DNA of 64,000 nucleotides, taken from contig CAJLRM010000009.1 in NCBI GenBank assembly GCA_905209085.1, forward strand, positions 1 through 64,000. Reading direction: 5' to 3'. The notes below the pieces were generated by a model, which made no database searches, had not been told where the DNA came from, and worked only from the letters and a program-made list of their open reading frames with translations. Positions 42,699-50,955 of the stretch are shown piece after piece. The position numbers were made by a program, and so were the translations under genes. How positions within the stretch are numbered: position 1 is the first letter of the stretch; each line of letters begins with the position of its first letter. The DNA is from an uncultured Eubacteriales bacterium. Its GTDB lineage: Bacteria; Bacillota; Clostridia; Christensenellales; Borkfalkiaceae.

Positions 42699-45600
42699 AT
42701 GATATACAGAATTTTTGTGGAGAAAAAGGACAACGTGCAGGCGCGAAAGGAAGCGGCGGACATAGCGACGCTTCTGGGCATCGCCGCCGAGGACTTCCGC
42801 CTCATCTTACGTTACGACGTGGAGGGGCTGACCGAGTCGGAACTGCAAGCGGCGATTCCTTCGGTGTTTTCCGAGCCGCCCGTCGATAACGTATACCTGG
42901 AAACTATCGGGATCGGCAAGGAATATAAGGTATTTGCGGTCAGCTATCTCACGGGGCAGTACGATCAGCGCGCGGACAGCGCGGCGCAGTGCGTGCAGCT
43001 TCTGACGAAAAAGGCGCGCCCCCTCGTCAAATGCGCCAAAGTATACGCGGTCAAGGGCGTGACGGACGAACAGCTCGCCGCCGTCAAAAAGCATCTCATC
43101 AATCCCGTGGAGAGCGAGGAGGTAACCCTTTTAAAGCCGGACACCTTAAAGCGCGAAACGCTCCAAAGCGCGGACGTGAAGAATGTGGACGGCTTTGTGG
43201 ATATGTCGGACGCGGAGATCGCCGCCTATCATAAAGAGATCGGCTTTGCGATGAGCGCGGCGGATCTCGCCTTCGTGCGCGACTATTTTAAATCGGAGAA
43301 GCGCAACCCGACGGAAACGGAACTCAAAGTCATCGACACCTATTGGTCGGATCACTGCCGCCATACGACGTTTGCCACCGAGCTGAAAAACGTCGAAATC
43401 ACATCCGAAAATCAATCGATCGAGAAAGCGTACCATCTCTATGAGGATCTGTATCGGGAGATCAACGGCAGCCGTCCCGACAAATATCCCTGCCTGATGG
43501 ACCTCGCCACGATCGCGGCGAAAAAGCTGAAAAAAGACGGCAAACTCGACAATTTGGACGTTTCCGACGAAATCAACGCCTGCTCGATCTGTATCGACGC
43601 GGAGATCGACGGCAAAACGGAAAAATACCTCGTCATGTTTAAAAACGAAACGCACAATCACCCGACGGAGATCGAGCCGTTCGGCGGCGCGGCGACCTGC
43701 CTCGGCGGCGCCATCCGCGATCCGCTCAGCGGCAGAACGTACGTGTATCAGGCGATGCGGGTCACGGGCGCGTCCGATCCCCGGGAAAAGCTCGAAGACA
43801 CGCTCGCGGGAAAACTTCCCCAGCGCGCCATCACGCAGAGGGCGGCGGCGGGATTCTCTTCTTACGGAAATCAGATCGGGCTTGCCACGGGCATCGTGGA
43901 CGAAGTGTATCACGAAGGGTATAAGGCGAAGCGCTTGGAAACGGGCTTCGTCGTGGGCGGCGCCCGCCGCGACATGGTGTACCGCGAGGCGCCCAAGGCG
44001 GGGGACGTCATTCTTCTCCTCGGCGGCGAAACGGGACGGGACGGCTGCGGCGGCGCGACGGGGTCTTCGAAAGCGCACGACGCGCATTCGGTGGAAACCT
44101 GCGGCGCGGAGGTGCAGAAGGGAAATCCTTTGACGGAACGCAAGCTGCAAAGGCTCTTCCTCAATCGGGAAGCCACCCGCAAGATCAAAAAATGCAACGA
44201 CTTCGGCGCAGGCGGCGTGTCCGTCGCCATCGGCGAACTTGCCGACGGCTTGACCATCGATCTCGACAAGGTCCCCAAGAAATACGAGGGATTGTCGGGC
44301 ACGGAACTCGCCATTTCCGAATCCCAGGAGCGCATGGCGGTCGTGGTGGACGAGAAGGACGCGGACTCCTTTATCGCGCTCGCCGCAAGGGAAAATCTTT
44401 CCGCTACGCCCGTCGCGGTCGTCACGGATACGGGCAGGATGAAGATGCTCTTCAAAGGCCGCGCCATCGTCGATATTTCCCGCGAATTCTTAAACACCAA
44501 CGGCGTCAAGCAGACCGCCGACGCGGAAATCTGCGATCGGGTGACGGATTGGTTCGATAAAAAGACGGGCACGGACTTCGTGAAAGAAACGAAAAAGGCG
44601 CTTTCGGATCTCAACGTCTGCGCCAAGAAGGGGCTTTCCGAAACGTTCGATTCGACGATCGGCGCGCGCAGCGTGTATATGCCGTGGGGGGGCAGGAATC
44701 AGCTCACTCCCGCGATCGCGATGGCTGCGAAGATCTGCGGCGACGAAACGGACGTCTGCACGGTGTCCGCTTACGGCTATTCTCCCTATCTCATGGAAAC
44801 GAGTCCTTTTGTCGGCACGATTTATTCCATCGTGGCTTCCGTGTCCAAAGTCGTGGCGACGGGCGCGAGATACGAGGATATCCGCCTCACCTTGCAGGAG
44901 TTTTTCGAGAGGATGACCTCCGATAAAAAGGTCTGGGGCGTTCCCGCAAGCGCGCTTCTCGGCGCGGTGTACGCGCAGATCGGGCTTTCCCTGGGCGCCA
45001 TCGGCGGCAAGGACAGCATGAGCGGCACTTTCGAACACATCCACGTCCCGCCCACGCTCATCTCTTTCGCGCTCGCGCCCGCCAATGCGTCCCGGCTCAT
45101 CTCCAACGTTTTGAAAGGCGGAGAAAAGGTATGGCGGCTCCCCGTTCCCAAAGACGGACAGTACGTTCCCGATTTTGAAAAACTCAAAGCCGTGTACCGC
45201 GAAGTGTATAAGAATATCGCAAACGGGAATATTACTTTTGCGACGGTTGCCGAAAACGGCGGGGCGGGCGCTGCGGTCGTCAAGAGCGCGCTCGGCAACG
45301 GCGTCGGCTTCGGGTTTGTGCAGAGCGCCGACGAATTGTATACGGAATGTTACGGCGATCTGCTCGTTTCCTTACAGGACGAAACGGCGTTTTCCGCGGA
45401 GATAGAAAAGGAGTATATAGGCATCGCGAACGACAGCGGAAAATTCACCTGCGGCGGAGAGAGCGTAAGCATGGAAGAAGCTGTAAACGCATACCTGTCC
45501 CCTCTCGAAAGCGTGTTTGCGACGACGGCGCCCGCGTCGGGCAAAGCGGAAAACTGCGATTTTTACGCCGAAAAGAAGTATGGAAACATCGGCGTAAAAG

Positions 45601-46403
45601 CGGCGAAGCCGCGCGTGTTCATTCCCGTATTCCCCGGCACCAACTGCGAACTGGACACCGAGCGCAAATTCCGCCTCGCGGGCGCGGAAACGGAGATCGT
45701 AGTCGTCAAAAACCGTTCCGCCTCGGACATCGAAGAGAGCGTGCAGGCGATCGTGCGCGCGATAGAACGGGCGAACATCATCGCTTTCCCGGGCGGATTC
45801 TCGGGCGGCGACGAGCCGGACGGCAGCGGCAAATTCATCGCCACCACCTTCCGCAATCCCTTCATCGCGGAACAGATAAGGCTTCTTCTCGAAAAGCGGG
45901 ACGGGTTGATTCTCGGGATCTGCAACGGCTTTCAGGCGCTCGTAAAATTGGGGCTCGTGCCTTACGGAAAAGTGACGGAGCTGACGGAAACTTCCCCGAC
46001 GCTCACCTTCAACAACATTTCCCGCCACGTTTCGACTCTTGTGGACGTAAGGGTGGCTTCCGATTTGTCCCCGTGGCTGTCGGCCTGTAAAGTGGGGGAG
46101 GTGTATAAAGTTCCCGTGTCGCACGGCGAAGGAAAATTCGTGGCGACGGCGGCGGAGCTGGAAAAAATGAAGGCAAACGGGCAGATTGCCACGCAGTACG
46201 CCGATTTGTCGGGCAGGCCCACGATGGTTTCCCCGTTCAATCCCAACGGCTCGGCGTGGGCGATCGAGGGCGTCACGTCCCCCGACGGCAGAGTATTGGG
46301 CAAGATGGGGCATTCGGAGCGCACGGGCGACAACCTCTACAAGAACGTCGAGGGCAATTTCGATATGAAGATATTTGAAAGCGGCGTTAAATATTTTAAA
46401 TAA
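42699..46403 (+). CDS. purL: Phosphoribosylformylglycinamidine synthase, single-chain
   Basis: 1234 residues, the large form in which the PurS-like, PurL and glutaminase (PurQ) parts are fused. An N-terminal PurS-like region (IYRIFVEKKDNVQARKEA), two PurM-type halves (SDHCRHTTFATEL, NETHNHPTEIEPFGGA, GGETGRDGCGGATG, GGKDSMSGTF) and a C-terminal class I glutaminase (FPGTNCELDTERKF, LGICNGFQALVKLGLV with the nucleophile Cys, then SHGEGKF) are present. It converts FGAR to FGAM. Bacillus instead uses separate PurS, PurL and PurQ; the fused form is common in Clostridia and Proteobacteria. Last gene of the purine operon. Confidence 0.96.
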   Translation: MIYRIFVEKKDNVQARKEAADIATLLGIAAEDFRLILRYDVEGLTESELQAAIPSVFSEPPVDNVYLETIGIGKEYKVFAVSYLTGQYDQRADSAAQCVQLLTKKARPLVKCAKVYAVKGVTDEQLAAVKKHLINPVESEEVTLLKPDTLKRETLQSADVKNVDGFVDMSDAEIAAYHKEIGFAMSAADLAFVRDYFKSEKRNPTETELKVIDTYWSDHCRHTTFATELKNVEITSENQSIEKAYHLYEDLYREINGSRPDKYPCLMDLATIAAKKLKKDGKLDNLDVSDEINACSICIDAEIDGKTEKYLVMFKNETHNHPTEIEPFGGAATCLGGAIRDPLSGRTYVYQAMRVTGASDPREKLEDTLAGKLPQRAITQRAAAGFSSYGNQIGLATGIVDEVYHEGYKAKRLETGFVVGGARRDMVYREAPKAGDVILLLGGETGRDGCGGATGSSKAHDAHSVETCGAEVQKGNPLTERKLQRLFLNREATRKIKKCNDFGAGGVSVAIGELADGLTIDLDKVPKKYEGLSGTELAISESQERMAVVVDEKDADSFIALAARENLSATPVAVVTDTGRMKMLFKGRAIVDISREFLNTNGVKQTADAEICDRVTDWFDKKTGTDFVKETKKALSDLNVCAKKGLSETFDSTIGARSVYMPWGGRNQLTPAIAMAAKICGDETDVCTVSAYGYSPYLMETSPFVGTIYSIVASVSKVVATGARYEDIRLTLQEFFERMTSDKKVWGVPASALLGAVYAQIGLSLGAIGGKDSMSGTFEHIHVPPTLISFALAPANASRLISNVLKGGEKVWRLPVPKDGQYVPDFEKLKAVYREVYKNIANGNITFATVAENGGAGAAVVKSALGNGVGFGFVQSADELYTECYGDLLVSLQDETAFSAEIEKEYIGIANDSGKFTCGGESVSMEEAVNAYLSPLESVFATTAPASGKAENCDFYAEKKYGNIGVKAAKPRVFIPVFPGTNCELDTERKFRLAGAETEIVVVKNRSASDIEESVQAIVRAIERANIIAFPGGFSGGDEPDGSGKFIATTFRNPFIAEQIRLLLEKRDGLILGICNGFQALVKLGLVPYGKVTELTETSPTLTFNNISRHVSTLVDVRVASDLSPWLSACKVGEVYKVPVSHGEGKFVATAAELEKMKANGQIATQYADLSGRPTMVSPFNPNGSAWAIEGVTSPDGRVLGKMGHSERTGDNLYKNVEGNFDMKIFESGVKYFK

Positions 46404-46562
46404 GCGTTGAAAATTAAGAACTTTGAAAAATCTTTTAAGAACCTTTTTACAAAAATTAGTCATAGAATTTACGAGAAATGAAAAAAGTGACGGCTTTGCG
46501 CGCGGAGCTGCGAGAGGATCGGCAGCGCGGCTCGGCGCGCCGCAAGCCCGGGAGAATGAACA

Positions 46563-47318
46563 ATGATTGATCTGCATACTCATATATTGCCCGGCATCGA
46601 CGACGGTGCCGAGGACGAGGAGGTTTCGGCGAAACTGCTCGACGCCCTTGTTTCCCAAGGCGTGAGCAAGATCGTATTTACTTCCCACTATTACGGCCGC
46701 AAACGCAGTCCCAGACAATATCTGGAAGCGCGCGCCGCCGCTTTCGCTCAAATCAAAAACCTCATTCCTGCGGACGTCGAGATTTTTCTCGGCGCGGAAG
46801 TACATTTTACGAAACAGATGGCGGCGGCGAACGACTCGCTCTGTTCTCTCGCCATCGGCGACACGAGATATATCCTTTTGGAACTTCCGTTTAACGCTCC
46901 CTGGGACAGGGGACTTTGGAACAGGCTGGGGGATTTCATCTCAGACACCGATTATATCCCCGTGATCGCCCATGTCGAACGCTATAAAGAGGTCTGGAAA
47001 AAGCCCGTTCTTCTTTCCGTTCTCAAAGACATGGGGTGCCTGCTGCAAGTGAATACCGGCGCATTTTTGGACGGCGACAGCAAGAAGCTTGCGCTTGCGC
47101 TGCTGGGGCATCATCTGGTGGACTGTCTGGGAACGGACGCTCACAATTTGGACACCCGCGCGCCCGATTACGCGGCGGCGAAAAGAGCGATCGAGGAAGC
47201 GGGCTTTGGAGAAAACTTTGCCGGGATTCAGGAAAATATGCGGCTCGTGCTGGAAAATAAACCCGTGCCGCGGGAAAAGACCAAGCCCGTCAAAAAATTC
47301 CTCGGACGCTATTATTGA
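46563..47318 (+). CDS. CpsB/CapC-type PHP-domain protein-tyrosine phosphatase
   Basis: 251 residues. PHP metal motif DLHTHILPGIDDGAED at 3-18, FTSHYYGRK, GAEVHFT, and ARGNLD-like CLGTDAHNLDTRAP near the end give the trinuclear Mn site of the CpsB/YwqE family, which dephosphorylates tyrosine kinases of capsule/exopolysaccharide export. No Wzc/CapAB-like kinase or polysaccharide gene cluster is in the window, so the partner must be elsewhere. Start is ATG after an ATGAACA context with weak AGAATG; no better site was found. Confidence 0.88.
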   Translation: MIDLHTHILPGIDDGAEDEEVSAKLLDALVSQGVSKIVFTSHYYGRKRSPRQYLEARAAAFAQIKNLIPADVEIFLGAEVHFTKQMAAANDSLCSLAIGDTRYILLELPFNAPWDRGLWNRLGDFISDTDYIPVIAHVERYKEVWKKPVLLSVLKDMGCLLQVNTGAFLDGDSKKLALALLGHHLVDCLGTDAHNLDTRAPDYAAAKRAIEEAGFGENFAGIQENMRLVLENKPVPREKTKPVKKFLGRYY

Positions 47319-47583
47319 GCGGCTCTTTGGGGAAAAGCGCCCTGTCGCCATAGACGTATCGCGCGGGGGAACACGGAGAAAGTCTTGCTTTGTCCGCCCG
47401 GGAACGGCCGGAGCGGGGAGGCTTTTCGCTCTTTGCCGCCGCGTTTGCGTCTTTCGCTTACCCACTGTAAAGGTCCTTTTTAAAATATGTTAAGAAAAAA
47501 TGCGGAGGCGCCCTGAAAAATGCTTGCGCGCGGCAGAACTTCGAGAAGACTACGGCGGGAACTTGTGAAAGGAGGCGAAAAAA

Positions 47584-48084
47584 TTGGCGTCCGAAAAGAA
47601 AAAAATAATCCTTCGCGCAGTGCTTACGACGCTCACGGGGGCGCTGATCGGCTGGATATTTTCCAATTCCCTGAAAAACGCCGAAAGCTCCTCTTCGCAA
47701 AGCGGCGCCGTTCTCCGCGCCATTCAGAATTTTTTTGACGTCCTTTTCCCCGGCGGCGGCATCGTCGTCAGCAGTCACTTTATCCGCAAAGCCGCACATT
47801 TTTCCGAATATGCCCTGCTCGGAGCGATGCTCTTTTTTACATATCGCTCGTATACGGTGAAGTGGAAGACGTTTTTTATTCCCGCATTCCTCGCGGCGGC
47901 GGTGCCGTTTTTGGACGAGGGACTGCAATTCTTCTCCGAAGGGCGCTCGCCTCAGCTCACCGACGTGGGGATCGACCTTTCGGGCGCGCTCTTCGGAATG
48001 CTGTTCGCGTGGGCGGTGCTCTATGTCGCCGCCGCAATCAGGAGGAAACGACGCAAAAAAGCGGCTGAGAAAAGGGATATTTGA
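47584..48084 (+). CDS. VanZ-like family membrane protein
   Basis: 166 residues with four hydrophobic helices. FSNSLKNAESSS near the first helix, HFIRKAAHFSEYALLGAML, and FLDEGLQFFSEGRSPQLTDVGIDLSG are VanZ hallmarks. VanZ proteins are linked to teicoplanin resistance in one case; most members have unknown roles in the envelope. It uses a TTG start at 47584, chosen because AAAGGAGG sits eight bases before and no ATG is in range. Confidence 0.9.
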   Translation: MASEKKKIILRAVLTTLTGALIGWIFSNSLKNAESSSSQSGAVLRAIQNFFDVLFPGGGIVVSSHFIRKAAHFSEYALLGAMLFFTYRSYTVKWKTFFIPAFLAAAVPFLDEGLQFFSEGRSPQLTDVGIDLSGALFGMLFAWAVLYVAAAIRRKRRKKAAEKRDI

Positions 48085-48124
48085 GCAAGAAATCCGCAAT
48101 TCGGATAGTCGGGCGTAAAGTGCG

Positions 48125-48156
48125 GCGCATCGCTTTCTCAAAGCGCGTAATTTTTT
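48125..48156 (+). terminator. Terminator after VanZ gene
   Basis: CGCTTT (48131-48136) pairs with AAAGCG (48140-48145), with GC pairs extending the stem, then TTTTTT within ten bases. Confidence 0.7.
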
Positions 48157-48584
48157 CGCTGTCCGTAATGTCCGCCATGAATTCGGAAATTTTCGCCTCT
48201 CGCATTCGGCGCTCCCCCTTTGGATATTTTTCCGCGGAGCCGTCGCCGTCGGGCGTAGCTTCCCTTTGTGCCTATTCCGTTTACAGTCGCGTTTTCAGGG
48301 CGCTCTGTCCGTCCTTGCGCCGTTCTTCGTCTTTGATAACGCGCGCTTTTCCATGGCGTTTCCGCCGTGCCTTTTATTTATTGCCTTGTTACGATTAAGC
48401 TCTTATTCTGCGTATCGTCGCGGCGCCGACTTACAGGCAGGGGATGCGTTCCGACTCGTTTGCGATTCGGAATGCGGACGCCGCCGAAAGCTTTAAGACT
48501 TTGAAAGCGAGCCTGTAAAGCCCGACGATTCGACACAATCCGAAAAATAGGAAAGAAAGCGAAAGAGGATTTTTCGCAAAACGT
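48157..48584. other. Gene-free interval before the ArsB/SLC13-type gene
   Basis: No frame here has a ribosome site or recognisable protein. A long minus-strand frame (48378-49529) is the mirror of the real permease gene. No promoter of good quality was found. Confidence 0.5.
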
Positions 48585-49886
48585 ATGATTTTTTCCATAG
48601 TCGTTTGTTTCGCCGCTTGTGCGGGACTGATCGTTTCCGTCCTTTTGAAGCCCTCCGTCCGCATCAAAGGACACAATTTCAGCATCTATTGGCTTCCCGC
48701 GTTTGCGGGGGCTCTTTTGCTTCTTTGCGGCGTTCTGCCCGCAAAGGAGGCGTGGGCGGGACTGACCGCTTCGGGGGAGATGAACCCTCTGAAAATTCTT
48801 GCCCTGTTCGTCAGCCTCACTTTCCTTTCCGTCTATCTCGACGAACTCGGCTTTTTCCGCCGTTTGGCCTGCGTGCTTCTCCGTCGGGCCAAAGGCAGCC
48901 AGAAGAAGCTGTTTTTTTGTCTTTATGCGCTCGTGTCCGTTCTCACCGTATTCACCTCCAACGACATCGTCGTGCTCACGTTCACGCCCTTCATCTGTTG
49001 TTTCTGCAAGGAGGAACGCATCAGCCCCGTGCCCTACCTGGTGGGGGAATTCGTCGCGGCAAATACGTGGAGCATGATGCTCGTCATCGGCAATCCCACG
49101 AATATTTATCTCGCTTCCGCCTGCGGGATAGAGTTCGGGGAATATGTTTCGGTGATGTGGCTGCCGACTCTTTTGGCGGGACTCGTCGCGCTTTTCGGGC
49201 TTTGGCTCTTGTTCTGCAAACAACTTTCCCTGCCCGTGGCGCCCGTCGTGCAGAGCGCCGAAATCGCGGACGGAGGACTGCTCGCCATCGGCGTCGCGCA
49301 TCTTGCGGTGTGCGTCGTCTGCCTCGCCGTTTCCTCGTATATTCATCTGCCGATGTGGATCGCCGCGACGGCGTTTGCCGCGAGCCTCGGCGTCTGTACG
49401 CTTGCGTATGCCGCGGCGAAAAAGCGTTTCAAAGGCGCGGGACGGCTGCTCTTTACGTCGTTCAAACGCGCCCCTTGGGAGCTTGTTCCCTTTGTGCTGT
49501 CCATGTTTCTCATCGTTTTGTCCCTGCAAAAGTACGGGGTGACGGAGAGGCTTGCGTCGCTTTTAAGCGGCAAGGGAGCGCTTTGGAAATACGGCGCCGC
49601 GTCCTTTTTCTCCGCCAACGTCGTCAATAACATCCCCATGAGCGTCCTCTTCGGCGGCGTTCTGACCGCCTCCGAAACTTCGGCGGCAAGCGTGTATGCG
49701 ACGATCGTCGGCAGCAATTTAGGCGCGTATCTGACGCCGATCGGGGCGCTCGCGGGCATCATGTGGACGGGGCTTTTAAAGACCTATCGGGTGGATTTTT
49801 CTTTCCGCAGATTCGTCGTTTACGGAGCGGCTCTTTCTCTTCCCGCTCTTGCGGCGGCGCTTTTCGGGCTTTGGCTCGTGCTTTGA
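48585..49886 (+). CDS. ArsB/NhaD-like (SLC13-type ion transporter superfamily) permease
   Basis: 433 residues with about 11-12 hydrophobic segments. TSNDIVVLTFTPF and GNPTNIYLASACGIEF in the first half, and SANVVNNIPMSVLFG in the second, are the paired re-entrant signatures of the ArsB/ion transporter superfamily. The family exports arsenite or antiporters Na+/H+, or takes up dicarboxylates; no arsR, arsA or arsC is near, so arsenic resistance is not supported. The start is 16 bases after AGAGG, longer than usual. Confidence 0.85.
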   Translation: MIFSIVVCFAACAGLIVSVLLKPSVRIKGHNFSIYWLPAFAGALLLLCGVLPAKEAWAGLTASGEMNPLKILALFVSLTFLSVYLDELGFFRRLACVLLRRAKGSQKKLFFCLYALVSVLTVFTSNDIVVLTFTPFICCFCKEERISPVPYLVGEFVAANTWSMMLVIGNPTNIYLASACGIEFGEYVSVMWLPTLLAGLVALFGLWLLFCKQLSLPVAPVVQSAEIADGGLLAIGVAHLAVCVVCLAVSSYIHLPMWIAATAFAASLGVCTLAYAAAKKRFKGAGRLLFTSFKRAPWELVPFVLSMFLIVLSLQKYGVTERLASLLSGKGALWKYGAASFFSANVVNNIPMSVLFGGVLTASETSAASVYATIVGSNLGAYLTPIGALAGIMWTGLLKTYRVDFSFRRFVVYGAALSLPALAAALFGLWLVL

Positions 49887-49949
49887 ACGGAAAAGCGCGC
49901 TGAAAATTTTTATACATAAAAGAGATCGACGCTGCACATACTGAATAGC

Positions 49950-50366
49950 ATGAAAAAGCAGATTAAACTCAAAAGCGCGGCTTTTGCGTCGGCAATCGTC
50001 CTGTCGCCGCTCCTTTTCAACGTATCTTCCCTGGGCGGCTTAAAGGAGATCGCCAAGCCCTATCTCGGCACTTACGAATGTCAGAAGATTTTTTTCGGGG
50101 ATGAGGAAAAAACGGACAGATTCGATTACGTGCGCATGGAGCTGATGCCCGAAGGGGAAATGAAGCTTCTCTTTAAAGAGAAGAACGGCGCCAAGAGGGA
50201 GATGGAGGCTCGTTACACCTACGACACCGAAAAGGATATGCTCACCGTGTACGCCGATTTGGCGGGCGCGGAAAAGAAAAAGAGTTTTCCCGTCAACAAG
50301 GGGGCCATCGATGTTTCGGTGCGTTACGGCGGCAAAATGCTGGTGATGAAATTTGTGAGAAAATGA
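49950..50366 (+). CDS. Small secreted protein of unknown function
   Basis: 138 residues. A basic start (KKQIKLK) and hydrophobic stretch (residues 9-26) make a likely signal peptide. The mature part is mostly beta (YLGTYECQKIFFGDEEK, MELMPEGEMKLLFKEKNG, EARYTYDTEKDMLTVY, DVSVRYGGKMLVMKFVR), reminiscent of a lipocalin-like or META-like small barrel. I do not recognise the family. It is 63 bases after the permease gene, so a shared transcript is possible. No SD was visible. Confidence 0.65.
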   Translation: MKKQIKLKSAAFASAIVLSPLLFNVSSLGGLKEIAKPYLGTYECQKIFFGDEEKTDRFDYVRMELMPEGEMKLLFKEKNGAKREMEARYTYDTEKDMLTVYADLAGAEKKKSFPVNKGAIDVSVRYGGKMLVMKFVRK

Positions 50367-50511
50367 AGGGCGGAGCGTATCGGCGGGAGCGTTCCCGCCG
50401 ACGTGTCCGAGGAAAAAGTTTCTCTTCTCTTCTTCTCAACTTCTTTCAAACGCGCGCTTTTCAAGGAATTTGCGGCGAACGAAAGGAAACGGCGACAGGG
50501 GGAATCGGCAA

Positions 50512-50545
50512 GCCGACCGCATCCGAAAAAAGGGGTTCGGTCGGC
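50512..50545. repeat. GC-rich hairpin, copy A
   Basis: GCCGACCG (50512-50519) pairs with CGGTCGGC (50538-50545). It is a near-copy of the terminator hairpin at 50668 in both stem and loop (TCCGAAAAAA). A T-rich stretch follows ten bases later. Confidence 0.7.
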
Positions 50546-50667
50546 GGCTTTGGTTTTTGGCAACGAGAAAGAGCCGCGTCCGGGAAAAAGAGCGTATTCG
50601 CAAAGGAAAAATAGACTTCGTATATAAAAAATCAGCGGAAATTGATAGCGTATCGCGCGAAGAAAAC

Positions 50668-50706
50668 CCGACCGACTCCGAAAAAACGGAATCGGTCGGT
50701 CTTTTT
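50668..50706 (+). terminator. Terminator hairpin, copy B
   Basis: CCGACCGACTCCG (50668-50680) pairs with CGGAATCGGTCGG (50687-50699, one A-C mismatch) across AAAAAA, then TCTTTTT. It closes the interval after the small secreted protein gene. Confidence 0.85.
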
Positions 50707-50917
50707 ATCGTTTACAGGGATTATATCACGTTTTTTGCCGTTGTCAAGCGTGCACTGCCAACTTTTTTTCGTTTTCGGAAAAATTTTTCCAAGGCGAAAA
50801 AGGCGGACGCTTCGGGCCGCCCCGTCCACCTATCCTGAGAGCTTCGATAGTGCGCAAAAAGAGGATGCTTTTCAAAGAAAAATCGACAAAATATGCAAAC
50901 AAACGTTCGATAAGTCC

Positions 50918-50946
50918 TTGCTATTTTTGCCGGAATATGATACAAT
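50918..50946 (+). promoter_or_regulatory. Promoter of helicase gene, close to the start codon
   Basis: TTGCTA (50918-50923), 17-base spacer, TACAAT (50941-50946). The expected transcript start (about 50952-50954) is only 2-4 bases before the ATG at 50956. Confidence 0.7.
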
Positions 50947-50955
50947 AATAGCGTT

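Larger units (their letters stand above)
50367..50917. other. Gene-free interval with two related hairpins
   Basis: Apart from the two hairpins listed separately, I see no gene: frames on both strands are low-complexity, lack ribosome sites and overlap the hairpins. Confidence 0.5.

Noticed and set aside
48081..48398. 105-residue plus-strand frame after the VanZ gene
   Set aside because: It overlaps the VanZ stop region and the terminator hairpin and has Ser/Arg-rich random composition.
48378..49529. 383-residue minus-strand open frame opposite the ArsB-like permease
   Set aside because: Hydrophilic, low-complexity mirror of a membrane-protein gene, without start signals.
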